Notes: generated from the letters alone by a model not told the origin. Counted from the stretch's first letter, positions 27,782-37,226 are shown. The stretch is 52,432 nucleotides of DNA from Burkholderiales bacterium (GCA_017880775.1 JADGRQ010000030.1:1-52432); one strand, 5' to 3'. A program made the numbers and translations.

Positions 27782-28260
27782 CAGGCGCCTGCGGTCTCGA
27801 TCAGCACGACCGCTATCGCCGCGATCCCCTCGCCCCGACCGACCAAGCCGAGCTTTTCAGTGGTGGTCGCCTTGATGTTGATTGCCGCAGGGGGCACGCC
27901 GAGGTCGGAAGCGATGTTGCCGATCATCCTCGGAACGTGCGGCGACATGCGCGGGCCCTGCGCGACGATGGTCGCGTCGACGTTCACCACGCGCCATAGC
28001 CCGGTCGCGAGCTTTTTCGCCACGTCGCGCAGCAGTACCCGGCTGTCGATGTCCGAGTACTGCGGATTGCTGTCTGGGTAATGCGCGCCGATGTCGCCCA
28101 TCCCGGCCGCGCCGAGCAGCGCATCGCAAATCGCATGCAGCAGCACGTCCGCGTCCGAATGACCTTCCAGGCCGAGATGGAACGGAATCTCGACGCCGCC
28201 GATCACCAGCTTTCGCCCCTCGACCAGCGCATGCACATCCACGCCCTGGCCTACTCTCAT
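27781..28260 (-). CDS. ispF: 2-C-methyl-D-erythritol 2,4-cyclodiphosphate synthase
   Basis: IspF is the fifth enzyme of the MEP isoprenoid pathway and forms the cyclodiphosphate. The 159-residue protein has zinc ligands Asp8 and His10 (GVDVH) and His42 ([12 protein letters not shown]), and the C-terminal [20 protein letters not shown]. The ATG at 28260 follows an AAAGGAA-type ribosome-binding site; longer frames are not needed. ispD lies 37 bp upstream in the usual order. The pathway supplies farnesyl diphosphate, the substrate for HpnCDE elsewhere in the window. Confidence 0.97.
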   Translation of the reverse strand: MRVGQGVDVHALVEGRKLVIGGVEIPFHLGLEGHSDADVLLHAICDALLGAAGMGDIGAHYPDSNPQYSDIDSRVLLRDVAKKLATGLWRVVNVDATIVAQGPRMSPHVPRMIGNIASDLGVPPAAINIKATTTEKLGLVGRGEGIAAIAVVLIETAGA

Positions 28261-28297
28261 CTGCGTTTCCTTTCTGCCCCTCCTGCACATGTCGTTT

Positions 28298-28999
28298 CTA
28301 TCTCAACTCGCGCCGCGCAAGAATGGCCTCGGCAATCGCAAGGTCCTCCGAATACGTCACCTTCAGATTTTGCCGGCTGCCCGTCACCAGACGCGGCTGC
28401 AACCCGAGCTGCTCGACCGCGCTCGCCTCGTCGGTCACGGTTTTCTTCGCCAGCTGCAGCGCTTCGGCCAGCAGTCCGGCGCGGAACATCTGCGGCGTCT
28501 GCGCAAGCCACAACAGCGAGCGGTCCTCGGTGGCCGCCACGCGCGCCGGGCCGTTCCCGCCGTTGGCGGCTCGCTTGACGGTATCGGCCGCCGGCAGCGC
28601 GAGCAATCCGCCGATCGCGTCGCCCGATACCTCGGCGATCAACCGGTCGAGGTCCTCGCGCGGCAGGCAGGGCCGCGCCGCGTCATGCACCAGCACCCAA
28701 TCGTCGGCATCGACCGCAGCCATCGCGGCGATCAGCCCGTTGTAGACCGATTCGCGCCGCGTCGCACCGCCACAGTACAGCGGCTCGAGGCGCCCGTCGA
28801 ACTCGCCCCAGTCGTGCCGCGCGAACAGGCCGTCCCCGGGCGCGAGCACGACGAACACGGTATCGATCGGCTCGGCGGCGAGGCTGCGCACCGCGTGATA
28901 GAGCATCGGCATGCCCGCAAGACGCACGTACTGCTTGGGCGTGTCGCGCGCCATGCGGCTGCCGCTGCCCGCGGCCGGGATCAGGGCGACGAAGGACAC
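28298..28999 (-). CDS. ispD: 2-C-methyl-D-erythritol 4-phosphate cytidylyltransferase
   Basis: IspD transfers CMP to methylerythritol phosphate in the MEP pathway. The nucleotide-binding signature [17 protein letters not shown] lies at the N-terminus. The conserved [20 protein letters not shown] and the catalytic Lys region [15 protein letters not shown] are near the C-terminus. I prefer the GTG at 28999 (233 residues), because family members begin a few residues before the PAAG motif. A GTG at 29029 would add ten hydrophobic residues. It is divergent from mfd. Confidence 0.95.
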   Translation of the reverse strand: MSFVALIPAAGSGSRMARDTPKQYVRLAGMPMLYHAVRSLAAEPIDTVFVVLAPGDGLFARHDWGEFDGRLEPLYCGGATRRESVYNGLIAAMAAVDADDWVLVHDAARPCLPREDLDRLIAEVSGDAIGGLLALPAADTVKRAANGGNGPARVAATEDRSLLWLAQTPQMFRAGLLAEALQLAKKTVTDEASAVEQLGLQPRLVTGSRQNLKVTYSEDLAIAEAILARRELR

Positions 29000-29054
29000 G
29001 ACGACAAGGGCCACGACAAAGTCGGCCACAAAATCAGTTGCAAACTCAGCACGT

Positions 29055-29060
29055 TATAAT
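29055..29060 (+). promoter_or_regulatory. Candidate -10 box for mfd
   Basis: A perfect TATAAT lies in the ispD/mfd intergenic region. A TTGCAA occurs 11 bp upstream, which is too close for a standard -35, so the -35 element is not evident. The predicted transcript start would be about 60 nt upstream of the mfd ATG. Confidence 0.45.
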
Positions 29061-29126
29061 TGTATGCGCGTTCTACCCGGACGAGCGAGTATTCGCTCGC
29101 CGGCGAACGCTATTTTGTTTTCGCGC

Positions 29127-32100
29127 ATGCACCGCGACTCATTGCCCCAAGCCGAACGCCGCTTGAGCAGCCTCGCTGGCTCGAGCGACGCGCTCGCGAT
29201 CGCACGCGTGGCTTCCGAATCTCGCCCGCTGACCGTCATCGCTGCCTCCGCGCTCGATGCCCAGCGGCTGCTGGAGGAGATTCGCTGGTTCGCGCCGCAG
29301 TTGCGCACCTTCCTGCTGCCGGACTGGGAAACGCTGCCGTGGGACAGCTTCTCGCCGCACCAGGACCTCGTTTCGGAGCGGCTCGCGACGCTCTATCAGA
29401 TCCAGACGGGCGCGTTCGACGTGGCGCTGGTCCCCGCGACCACGGCGCTGATGCGATTGTGCCCTCCAGCCTACCTCGCCGCCTATACGTTCTTTCTCGA
29501 AGAGGGCAAGCGCCTCGAGCTCACGGCGCTTAAGAAACAACTGGCCACCGCGGGCTACAGCCATGTCACGCAGGTGGTCGCGCCGGGCGAATACTGCATT
29601 CGCGGCGGGCTGATCGATCTGTTTGCAATGGGCAGCGTGCTGCCCTACCGCATCGAACTCGACGACGAGGCCATCGAGTCGATCCGCGCGTTCGACGTGG
29701 ATACGCAGCGCACGCTCTATAAGGTGAAGGAGGTGCGCCTGCTGCCGGCGCGCGAATTCCCGCTCGATGAAGCGGGCAGAGCCACCTTCCGCAGCCGCTG
29801 GCGCGAGACCTTCGAGGGCGACCCTTCCAAACGCGGCATTTACCGCGACGTCTCCAATGGCGTGCCCAGCGCCGGCATCGAGTACTACCTGCCGCTGTTC
29901 TTTCCCGCGATCGCCACGCTGTTCGATTACCTTCCCGCGCGCTCGGCCGTGGTGCTGCACCATGATGTCGGAGATGCGCTCGGGCAATTCTGGCGCGACG
30001 CGTCCTCGCGCTACAAACTGCTGTCGGGCGATCACGAGCGACCGCTGCTGCCGCCGCACCAACTGTTTCTGACTGCGGAAGAGTTTTTCGTGCGGCTGCG
30101 CGAACATCCGCGCGCGGACATCGTTCCCGGCGCGCAACCCGGGCCGGCCCAGGAGTTCGTCACCGGCGCGCTGCCGCCACTCGCGGTCGATCGCCGCTCG
30201 CAGGATCCGCTCGCGCAGCTGAAGGCCTGGCTCGGGCAGTCGGGATTGCGCACGCTGCTCGCGGCCGAGTCGCCGGGCCGGCGCGAAACCATGCTCACCT
30301 ACCTCGCCGAGTACGGACTGAAGCCCGTGCCGATCGCCGATTTCGCCGCATTCGTGCAGGGCGACGCGCGTTTCGCACTGACCGTCGCGCCGCTCGCCAA
30401 CGGGTTCGCGCTGCCCGCCGGAGGTTGGGCGGTGGTCACCGAAGCCGAGCTCTATGCCGGTACGGTACGCCAGCGCAAGGGCCGCGAGGCGAAGCAGAGC
30501 TCCGTCGAGGGAATGCTGCGTGACCTCTCGGAGCTCAAAGTCGGCGACCCGGTGGTGCACGTGCAGCACGGCATCGGCCGCTACCTCGGCCTGGCCAATC
30601 TCGACCTCGGCGAAGGAATGACCGAGTTCCTGCAGCTGCAGTATGAAGGCGGCGACAAGCTGTACGTGCCGGTGACCCAGCTCGGGGTGATTTCGCGCTA
30701 CAGCGGCGCGCAGCCCGAGGCCGCGCCGCTGCACAAGCTCGGCAGCGGGCAGTGGGATAAAGCCAAGGCGCGCGCGGCGCGCCAGGTGCGCGACACCGCG
30801 GCAGAATTGCTCGCGCTGTACGCCCGGCGCGCGACCCGCATGGGCCACGCCTTTTCGCTCAAGGCGCACGACCTCGACGCGTTCGCCGAGAGCTTCGGTT
30901 TCGAGGAGACCGTCGACCAGGCCGCCGCAATCGAGGCCGTGGTGGGGGACATGACGCAGGGCAAGCCGATGGATCGCCTGGTATGCGGCGACGTGGGCTT
31001 CGGCAAGACCGAGGTCGCGCTGCGCGCCGCGTTCGTCGCCGTGGCCGACCGCAAGCAGGTCGCGATCCTCACGCCGACCACGCTGCTCGCCGAGCAGCAT
31101 TTCCAGACCTTCGGCGACCGCTTCGCCGATTGGCCGGTGAAGATCGCGGAGCTGTCGCGCTTTCGCAGCGCGAAGCAGGCCGCGCAGACCGTGCGCGAGA
31201 TCGCGGACGGATCGGTGGACATCGTGATCGGCACGCACAAGCTGCTCTCCGGAGACGTGAAGTTCGCCCGCCTCGGGCTGGTGATCATCGACGAGGAGCA
31301 CCGCTTCGGCGTGCGCCAGAAGGAGGCGCTGAAACAACTTCGCGCCGAAGTCGACGTGCTCACGCTCACGGCCACGCCGATCCCGCGCACGCTCGCGCTG
31401 TCGCTCGAAGGCCTGCGGGATTTCTCGGTGATCGCCACCGCGCCGCAGCGGCGCCTCGCGATCAAGACCTTCGTCACGCAGTATTCGGAGGGCATCGTGC
31501 GCGAAGCCGCGCTGCGCGAGCTGAAGCGCGGCGGCCAGATCTACTTCCTGCACAACGATGTGGACACGATCGAACTGATGCAGGCGAAGCTGGCGAAGCT
31601 GGTGCCGGAAGCGAGGATCGCGATCGCGCACGGCCAGATGCGCGAGAGAGATCTCGAGCGCGTGATGCGCGAGTTCCACCAGCAGCGCCACAACCTGCTG
31701 CTGTGCTCGACCATCATCGAATCGGGCATCGACATCCCGACCGCGAACACCATCCTGATCCATCGCGCCGACAAGTTCGGCCTGGCGCAGCTGCACCAGT
31801 TGCGCGGGCGGGTCGGCCGCTCGCACCACCAGGCCTACGCCTACCTGCTCACCCCGCCGGAGGAGGCGCTCGGCGTGCAGGCAAAAAAGCGGCTCGATGC
31901 GATCCAGAGCATGGAACAGCTCGGCTCGGGCTTCTACCTCGCGATGCACGACCTCGAAATCCGCGGCGCGGGCGAAGCGCTCGGCGAATCGCAGTCAGGC
32001 GAGATCCAGGAAGTCGGCTTCAACCTCTATGTCCAGATGCTCGATCGCGCGGTGCGCGCGCTCAAGGCCGGCAAGTCGATCGACCTCGACGCGCCGCTCG

Positions 32101-32537
32101 ATGTCACGACCGAGATCAACCTGCACGTGCCCGCGCTGCTGCCCGAGGCCTACTGCAACGACGTGCACGAGCGTCTCACCCTCTACAAGCGTCTGGCGAA
32201 CTGCGAGAGCGCCGAGGCACTGGACCGGCTGTTCGAGGAACTGATCGACCGCTTCGGCCTGCTGCCCGAACCGGCGCTCGCGCTCCTCGAATGCCATCGC
32301 CTGCGCATCCATGCCAAGGCCGCCGGCGTCGCGCGCGTCGACGCAACGCACGAACAGGTGCTGCTGCAGTTTGCCAAGGACACCTCGGTCGATGTAGGCC
32401 GGCTGGTAGACCTGGTGCAGCGCCGGAAGAACTGGCGCATGGCGGGTGCCGAGCGGCTGCGCATCGAGGCGAAACTCCCGTCCTGGCAGGAGCGCGCGAA
32501 AGCCGTGGTGGAAGCCTTCAAGGTGCTCGCAGGATGA
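29127..32537 (+). CDS. mfd: Transcription-repair coupling factor Mfd
   Basis: Mfd removes stalled RNA polymerase from DNA lesions and recruits UvrA. The 1136-residue protein has the expected order: UvrB-like N-terminal region (LLPDWETLPWDSFSPHQDLVSER-type block), RNA polymerase-interacting domain (VQHGIGRYLGL), and RecG-like translocase with Walker A GDVGFGKTE at about residue 620 and DEEH at about 722. The TRG-like region and C-terminal autoinhibitory domain follow. I chose the ATG at 29127, which starts next to the conserved domain; further starts lie upstream. Its stop overlaps the next gene as ATGA. Confidence 0.96.
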   Translation: MHRDSLPQAERRLSSLAGSSDALAIARVASESRPLTVIAASALDAQRLLEEIRWFAPQLRTFLLPDWETLPWDSFSPHQDLVSERLATLYQIQTGAFDVALVPATTALMRLCPPAYLAAYTFFLEEGKRLELTALKKQLATAGYSHVTQVVAPGEYCIRGGLIDLFAMGSVLPYRIELDDEAIESIRAFDVDTQRTLYKVKEVRLLPAREFPLDEAGRATFRSRWRETFEGDPSKRGIYRDVSNGVPSAGIEYYLPLFFPAIATLFDYLPARSAVVLHHDVGDALGQFWRDASSRYKLLSGDHERPLLPPHQLFLTAEEFFVRLREHPRADIVPGAQPGPAQEFVTGALPPLAVDRRSQDPLAQLKAWLGQSGLRTLLAAESPGRRETMLTYLAEYGLKPVPIADFAAFVQGDARFALTVAPLANGFALPAGGWAVVTEAELYAGTVRQRKGREAKQSSVEGMLRDLSELKVGDPVVHVQHGIGRYLGLANLDLGEGMTEFLQLQYEGGDKLYVPVTQLGVISRYSGAQPEAAPLHKLGSGQWDKAKARAARQVRDTAAELLALYARRATRMGHAFSLKAHDLDAFAESFGFEETVDQAAAIEAVVGDMTQGKPMDRLVCGDVGFGKTEVALRAAFVAVADRKQVAILTPTTLLAEQHFQTFGDRFADWPVKIAELSRFRSAKQAAQTVREIADGSVDIVIGTHKLLSGDVKFARLGLVIIDEEHRFGVRQKEALKQLRAEVDVLTLTATPIPRTLALSLEGLRDFSVIATAPQRRLAIKTFVTQYSEGIVREAALRELKRGGQIYFLHNDVDTIELMQAKLAKLVPEARIAIAHGQMRERDLERVMREFHQQRHNLLLCSTIIESGIDIPTANTILIHRADKFGLAQLHQLRGRVGRSHHQAYAYLLTPPEEALGVQAKKRLDAIQSMEQLGSGFYLAMHDLEIRGAGEALGESQSGEIQEVGFNLYVQMLDRAVRALKAGKSIDLDAPLDVTTEINLHVPALLPEAYCNDVHERLTLYKRLANCESAEALDRLFEELIDRFGLLPEPALALLECHRLRIHAKAAGVARVDATHEQVLLQFAKDTSVDVGRLVDLVQRRKNWRMAGAERLRIEAKLPSWQERAKAVVEAFKVLAG

Positions 32538-33376
32538 GACTCATCGCCATCGTTTGCTTTGTGCTCGGGCTCGGGGTCGCACACGCGCAACGCCCGGAGA
32601 CGTCGGGCCCCCCCGAGGCGGCCGATCCTCGCCTGGTGCCCGCGCAGAGCGCGCTCGAGCGCGGCGACTACGCGCAAGCGATCGACCAGTTGCGGCCGCT
32701 TGCCGCGCGCGGCGATGCGCAAGCCGGCTTTCTGCTGGGCCTCGCGCTCGAGCGGGCACCCGATCCGCTCGCCGACCCGAAGGGCGCGCACGACGCCTAC
32801 CTGCGCGCGGCGAACGCGGGCCATGCGGCTGCGCGGAACAACCTCGGCGCGATCTACTTCGACGGCCGCGGCGTGCAGCCCGATTACGTCGAGGCGGCGC
32901 GCTGGTACCGCGCCGCCGCCGAGCAGGGGAACCTCGAGGCGCAGTACAACCTCGCGCTGCTCTACGGCAAAGGCCTGGGCGTGGCGCAGAACGACATATT
33001 GATGGCGCGGTGGCTCACGCGCGCCGCGCAGGCCGGTTCCGCGCGCGCGATGGCGCAGCTCGGGCGCCTTTATCTCGACGGCGAAGGCGTGCCGGAAAAT
33101 CCGGCCGAGGCGGTGCGATGGTTCCGGGCCGCCGCCGAGCGCGGCCACGGCTGGGCCCAGTTCTATCTCGCCGCCCTGCTGCAGAAAGGCCATGGCGTAG
33201 CCCGGGACCTGGAGGCCGCGCACGACTGGTTCGCAAGGTCCGCCGACGGTGGCAACGTTGCCGCAATGCAGGAACTCTCGAAGATCTATGAACTGGGCTT
33301 GGGCGCGCCCGCGGATGCCGAAAAAGCGCGCCTGTGGCGCGAGCAGGCTGAGCAACGCTCGAAGCCGGCGAAATGA
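32534..33376 (+). CDS. Exported Sel1-repeat (TPR-like) protein
   Basis: This 280-residue protein has a signal peptide (MRLIAIVCFVLGLGVAHAQ) and about six Sel1-like repeats of some 36 residues. Examples are ARNNLGAIYFDGRGVQPDY, AQYNLALLYGKGLGVAQN and AMAQLGRLYLDGEGVPENP. Such solenoids act as periplasmic protein-protein scaffolds; the partner is unknown. It overlaps mfd (ATGA) and serB (ATGA) on either side, so it is translated from the same message. Confidence 0.9.
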   Translation: MRLIAIVCFVLGLGVAHAQRPETSGPPEAADPRLVPAQSALERGDYAQAIDQLRPLAARGDAQAGFLLGLALERAPDPLADPKGAHDAYLRAANAGHAAARNNLGAIYFDGRGVQPDYVEAARWYRAAAEQGNLEAQYNLALLYGKGLGVAQNDILMARWLTRAAQAGSARAMAQLGRLYLDGEGVPENPAEAVRWFRAAAERGHGWAQFYLAALLQKGHGVARDLEAAHDWFARSADGGNVAAMQELSKIYELGLGAPADAEKARLWREQAEQRSKPAK

Positions 33377-34215
33377 ACCTCGTCCTCCAGGGCGATCCGG
33401 CCGGCGGCGCGATCAGCCGCGACGAGCTGACGCAACTGGTTGCGCTCACACAGGCCAATCATGTAATCGATCTCGGCCCAGGTGCATGGCGGCTCTCGAA
33501 CGCGCGCGACGATCGCTCGATCGAGGCGTTCTGCGCCCAGCGCGGCCTGGATTTCGCCTGGGTGCCCGACGAGCGCCGCCTCACCGACATGCGGCTGGTG
33601 GCGCTCGACATGGATTCGACGCTGATTACCATCGAATGCATCGACGAGATCGGCGACCTGCTTGGCATCAAGGAAAAGGTCGCGGCGATCACCGCCGCGG
33701 CGATGCGCGGCGAACTGGATTATCCGGAGAGCCTGCGCCGGCGCGTCGCGCTGCTGGCGGGACTCGAGGAAAGCGGGCTTGAGCGCGTGCTGGAGGATCG
33801 GCTGGAGCTTTCCCCGGGCGCTGAGCGCCTGGTTGCGCGTTGCCATGAACTGGGCCTGCGCACGCTGCTGGTTTCAGGCGGCTTCTCGTTTTTCACCGAT
33901 TGGCTGAAGGCGCGGCTCGGCATCGACGAGGCCCTTTCCAACCAGCTGGAGATCGCCGGCGGCCGCCTGACCGGCCGTGTGATCGGGAAAATCGTCGACG
34001 GCGAGGCGAAGGCGGTAAGATTCGTCCGGACGATGCGTGCGATCGGGGCGGCGCGCGAGCAGACGGTCGCGGTCGGCGACGGCGCCAACGACCTGCCGAT
34101 GATGGCGCAGGCGGGTGTCTCGGTGGCCTATCGCGCCAAGCCGCCGGTGCGCGAGCAGGCCACCCATACAATCGATCACGCCGGGCTGGACGGCGTGCTG
34201 AACCTGTTTCTTTGA
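33373..34215 (+). CDS. serB: Phosphoserine phosphatase SerB
   Basis: SerB is a haloacid-dehalogenase-family phosphatase that catalyses the last step of serine synthesis. The DxDxT motif is ALDMDSTLI (Asp79 and Asp81), followed by the ECIDEIGDLLG cap entry. Motif II Ser is in LLVSGGFSFFTD, and motif III is GDGANDLPMM. The 280-residue length and N-terminal regulatory-like region (before residue 75) match proteobacterial SerB. The start overlaps the Sel1 gene stop as ATGA. Confidence 0.96.
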   Translation: MNLVLQGDPAGGAISRDELTQLVALTQANHVIDLGPGAWRLSNARDDRSIEAFCAQRGLDFAWVPDERRLTDMRLVALDMDSTLITIECIDEIGDLLGIKEKVAAITAAAMRGELDYPESLRRRVALLAGLEESGLERVLEDRLELSPGAERLVARCHELGLRTLLVSGGFSFFTDWLKARLGIDEALSNQLEIAGGRLTGRVIGKIVDGEAKAVRFVRTMRAIGAAREQTVAVGDGANDLPMMAQAGVSVAYRAKPPVREQATHTIDHAGLDGVLNLFL

Positions 34216-34232
34216 CTGGAGAGGAGAACACC

Positions 34233-35597
34233 ATGACCGACACCATCAAGTACCTGCTCGACGAATCGCGCATACCGAAGGTCTGGTACAACATCATGGC
34301 CGATCTGCCGAAGCCGCCGGCGCCCGTGCTGCATCCGGGCACGATGCAGCCGGTCGGGCCCGACGACCTCGCGCCGCTGTTTCCGATGTCGCTGATCCTG
34401 CAGGAGGTGAGCACCGAGCGGGAAATCGAAATTCCGGGTCCGGTGCGCGACATCTACCGCCAGTGGCGGCCCTCGCCGCTGTTCCGTGCGCGCAGGCTCG
34501 AGAAAGCGCTGCAGACGCCCGCCAAGATCTACTACAAGTACGAAGGCGTCAGCCCGGCGGGCAGCCACAAGCCCAACACCGCGGTGCCGCAGGCGTTCTA
34601 CAACAAGGAGGCCGGGATCACGAAGATCACCACCGAGACCGGCGCCGGACAGTGGGGTTCCGCACTCGCGTTCGCCGGCGCAGTGTTCGGCATCGAGATC
34701 AAGGTGTACATGGTGCGCGTGTCCTACAACCAGAAACCCTACCGCCGCGCGCTGATGGAGACCTACGGCGCGAAGTGCGTCGCCTCGCCTTCGTCGGAGA
34801 CCAATTCCGGTCGCGCGATCCTGGCCAAGAACAAGGACCACCCGGGGAGCCTCGGCATCGCGATCTCGGAGGCGGTCGAGGTCGCGGCGACCCATGACGA
34901 CACGAAATACGCGCTCGGGTCGGTGCTCAACCACGTGCTGATGCACCAGACCATCGTGGGGCAGGAAGCGATGGCGCAACTGGAGATGGCGGGCGACTAC
35001 CCCGACATCATCGTCGGCTGCACCGGCGGCGGGTCGAACTTCGCGGGCATCGCGTTTCCGTTCATCGGCGCGCAACTGCGCGGCGGGCGCAAGGTGCGCG
35101 TGGTCGCAATCGAGCCGGCGGCCTGCCCGAGCCTTACGCGAGGGAAATTCGCCTACGACTTCGGCGATACCGCCCACCTCACGCCGCTGGTCAAGATGCA
35201 CACGCTGGGCTCTACTTTCACGCCGCCGGGGTTCCACGCGGGCGGCCTGCGCTACCACGGCATGGGACCGCTGGTGTCGCACGCATTGGATCTGGGGCTG
35301 ATCGAGGCGAAAGCCTACAACCAGGTCGAATGCTTCAGCGCCGGGGTGCAGTTCGCGCGCGCGGAGGGAATCGTGCCGGCGCCCGAGGCGAACCACGCCG
35401 TGAAGGGCGCGATCGACGAGGCGTTGCGCTGCAAGACCGAAGGCAAGTCGAAAGTCATCCTGTTCAACCTGTGCGGGCACGGGCACTTCGACATGCAGGC
35501 CTACATCGATTACTTCGCCGGCAAGCTCACCGACGAGCACTACGACGAGTCCGAACTGGCGATGGCGCTGGCCGGATTGCCTTCGGTGCCGGCATAG
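34233..35597 (+). CDS. Tryptophan synthase beta-like PLP enzyme (TrpB2 type)
   Basis: This 454-residue fold-type II PLP enzyme belongs to the TrpB2 (TrpB-like) group, which can make tryptophan from indole and serine without a tight TrpA partner. The PLP lysine is Lys113 in GSHKPNTA. The phosphate-binding glycine loop is CTGGGSNFAG, and ETGAGQWGSALAFA carries the conserved catalytic Glu. No trpA is nearby. A strong GGAGAGGAG precedes the ATG at 34233. It follows serB by 17 bp, so the serine-producing and serine-using genes are linked. Whether it serves tryptophan synthesis or indole salvage is not decided. Confidence 0.92.
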   Translation: MTDTIKYLLDESRIPKVWYNIMADLPKPPAPVLHPGTMQPVGPDDLAPLFPMSLILQEVSTEREIEIPGPVRDIYRQWRPSPLFRARRLEKALQTPAKIYYKYEGVSPAGSHKPNTAVPQAFYNKEAGITKITTETGAGQWGSALAFAGAVFGIEIKVYMVRVSYNQKPYRRALMETYGAKCVASPSSETNSGRAILAKNKDHPGSLGIAISEAVEVAATHDDTKYALGSVLNHVLMHQTIVGQEAMAQLEMAGDYPDIIVGCTGGGSNFAGIAFPFIGAQLRGGRKVRVVAIEPAACPSLTRGKFAYDFGDTAHLTPLVKMHTLGSTFTPPGFHAGGLRYHGMGPLVSHALDLGLIEAKAYNQVECFSAGVQFARAEGIVPAPEANHAVKGAIDEALRCKTEGKSKVILFNLCGHGHFDMQAYIDYFAGKLTDEHYDESELAMALAGLPSVPA

Positions 35598-35663
35598 CGG
35601 AGCAAAATGCCGTAATCTTCCGGCTTCAAACCCTCCAATCCTCGAAAGGACAACAACCAAACT

Positions 35664-35819
35664 ATGAAGCCCAACTACGGATTTGCCAAACGCCAGAGAG
35701 ACCTGGCCAAGAAACAGAAGAAGGAAGATAAACGGCTGAAGAAAGCCGCCCTGCGCGACCCCCAGTCGCCGGAAAGCCCACCGGAGTTGCCGGTGGTTGA
35801 TGACACGACCCCTGCCTGA
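35664..35819 (+). CDS. Small lysine-rich conserved-type protein (51 aa)
   Basis: A 51-residue ORF encodes a basic N-terminal half (MKPNYGFAKRQRDLAKKQKK) and an acidic, proline-rich tail ending PVVDDTTPA. I recall similar tiny basic proteins with an MKPNY...KRxRE start from betaproteobacteria, but I cannot name a function. Its last 20 bases overlap the GNAT gene start. An AAAGGA lies 13 bp upstream of the ATG, rather far. The lysine bias and Gram-negative context suggest a nucleic-acid-associated or ribosome-associated role, which is inference only. Confidence 0.6.
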   Translation: MKPNYGFAKRQRDLAKKQKKEDKRLKKAALRDPQSPESPPELPVVDDTTPA

Positions 35820-36531
35820 GTACCTGAAAAACTCATTCGGCCAGCCGGTCGGACTTCCCGTTCCCGGCTGGTCGCCTCCGCCGTTCCCCGCGCGCGAGGT
35901 CATCGAAGGCCGCTACTGCCGGCTCGAACCGCTCGATCCGGAGCGCCACGCGGCCGATCTCCACGCCGCGAACAGTCTTGATGCCGAAGGACGCAACTGG
36001 ACCTACCTTCCGGTCGGTCCGTTTCAATCCCTTGAGAGCTACCGCGAGTGGATGACCGCGTACTGCCTTGGCAAGGACCCGATGTTCTTCGCGATCATCG
36101 ATCGCGGTTCCGGGAAACCCGTCGGCGTCGCAAGCTACATGCGGATCACGCCCGCGGCCGGCACCATCGAAGTCGGGCACGTCCATTTTTCCGAGAAGAT
36201 GAAGAGGAGCCCGATCGCCACCGAGGCGATGTACCTGATGATGAAGAAGGCGTTCGATCTCGAGTACCGGCGCTACGAGTGGAAGTGCGATTCGCTGAAT
36301 GCGCCTTCGCGCGCGGCCGCTGCGCGGTTCGGGTTCAGGTATGAGGGGATTTTTCGCCAGGCGCTGGTTTACAAGGGACGTAATCGGGATACGGCGTGGT
36401 TTTCGATTGTCGACGGCGAGTGGCCGGCGGTGAGGAAGGCGTTTAAGACTTGGCTGGAGCCGGGGAATTTTGATGAGCAGGGGAAACAGCGGGTGAGGTT
36501 GGCGGAGTTGATGCAGGGGTCGGTGCGGTGA
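35800..36531 (+). CDS. GNAT family N-acetyltransferase (RimJ-like)
   Basis: This protein of about 243 residues has the RimJ/RimL-type GNAT domain: RYCRLEPLDPERHAADLHAA at the start, VGHVHFSEKMKRSPIATEAM carrying the acetyl-CoA loop, and WKCDSLNAPSRAAAARFGF. The ATG at 35800 (with a TTG directly before it) lies inside the end of the preceding small ORF. The 3' part (36350-36530) has more GTG/GGG-rich, less GC-biased codons than the neighbours, marking the approach to the accessory islet. The acceptor is unknown. Confidence 0.88.
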   Translation: MTRPLPEYLKNSFGQPVGLPVPGWSPPPFPAREVIEGRYCRLEPLDPERHAADLHAANSLDAEGRNWTYLPVGPFQSLESYREWMTAYCLGKDPMFFAIIDRGSGKPVGVASYMRITPAAGTIEVGHVHFSEKMKRSPIATEAMYLMMKKAFDLEYRRYEWKCDSLNAPSRAAAARFGFRYEGIFRQALVYKGRNRDTAWFSIVDGEWPAVRKAFKTWLEPGNFDEQGKQRVRLAELMQGSVR

Positions 36532-36641
36532 GGCATGAACGTCACGTTTGTGTCGTCTGCTCGCTGTTTCGCATACGTACCGGACTGGCGCAATTCGAAT
36601 CATCGCTGGCCGCCGTGTGACGCGCGGCGAAATGAAAATAT

Positions 36642-36896
36642 ATGAAGAAGGCTAAAGACGAGATGCGTTCAGAGTACAAGCGGTCGGATTTTACGAAGCT
36701 GGAAAGAGGAAAGTTCTATGCAGAAGTAGCCGAAGGCACTTCCGTCGCCTTGTTGGAACCGGCGATCGCCAAGGCGTTTCCCACATCGCAAGCGGTTAAT
36801 GAAGCCCTTGCAAGCCTGCTCGCGCTGACTGAGAAAACGTCACGCATGACACGGCGCTCAACACGGATGCGCGCAAAAGGGGCGCGCAGCGGTTAG
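36642..36896 (+). CDS. Small hypothetical protein (84 aa)
   Basis: The product begins MKKAKDEMRSEYKRSDFTKL and continues with ERGKFYAEVAEGTSVALLEP, IAKAFPTSQAVNEALASLLAL and a basic tail. The SEYKRSDF-x-x-L-x-RGK pattern recurs in short bacterial proteins of unknown function, sometimes near mobile or toxin-antitoxin loci, and I recognise it as a pattern only. The ATG at 36642 has no clear Shine-Dalgarno sequence. It stands alone in a gene-poor stretch. Confidence 0.55.
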   Translation: MKKAKDEMRSEYKRSDFTKLERGKFYAEVAEGTSVALLEPAIAKAFPTSQAVNEALASLLALTEKTSRMTRRSTRMRAKGARSG

Positions 36897-37226
36897 TCGA
36901 AAACCTGCCGTGGCGTCGCCGGCAGGTGGCAGCTGCGCCGATTTACCCGAACCCGAGCCGCCTGAACGGCCTGAAGCGCGAGGGGCTCGACTTCGAAGCT
37001 CTGGACTTCCTGGCTACTTCGGAGTCGTTCGCGTCGTCGCTCACCTTGGGCGCGCGCGTTGACCCCTGTTAACCCCTCTGCCATAGTGCTTGCATCGCCA
37101 TTCGCGCACCGGCACACAACGCGCCTTGATCGTGTACGCATCGCCGTGCTCATCGCCGCACCTGCGGCGGCATTCAATTCCCGAGTACAGCCGCTCGCGC
37201 GTTGAACCAAGCGGGTCAGTTCAAGC

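Noticed and set aside
29139-31949. A very long open frame (936 codons) on the strand opposite mfd
   Set aside because: It is the antisense shadow of a GC-rich, strongly codon-biased gene. Its protein is rich in Arg, His and Leu with no recognisable motif, whereas mfd on the other strand has all its domains.
34176-35903. A 575-codon minus-strand frame opposite trpB2
   Set aside because: Same shadow effect; the trpB2 sequence on the plus strand is fully conserved.
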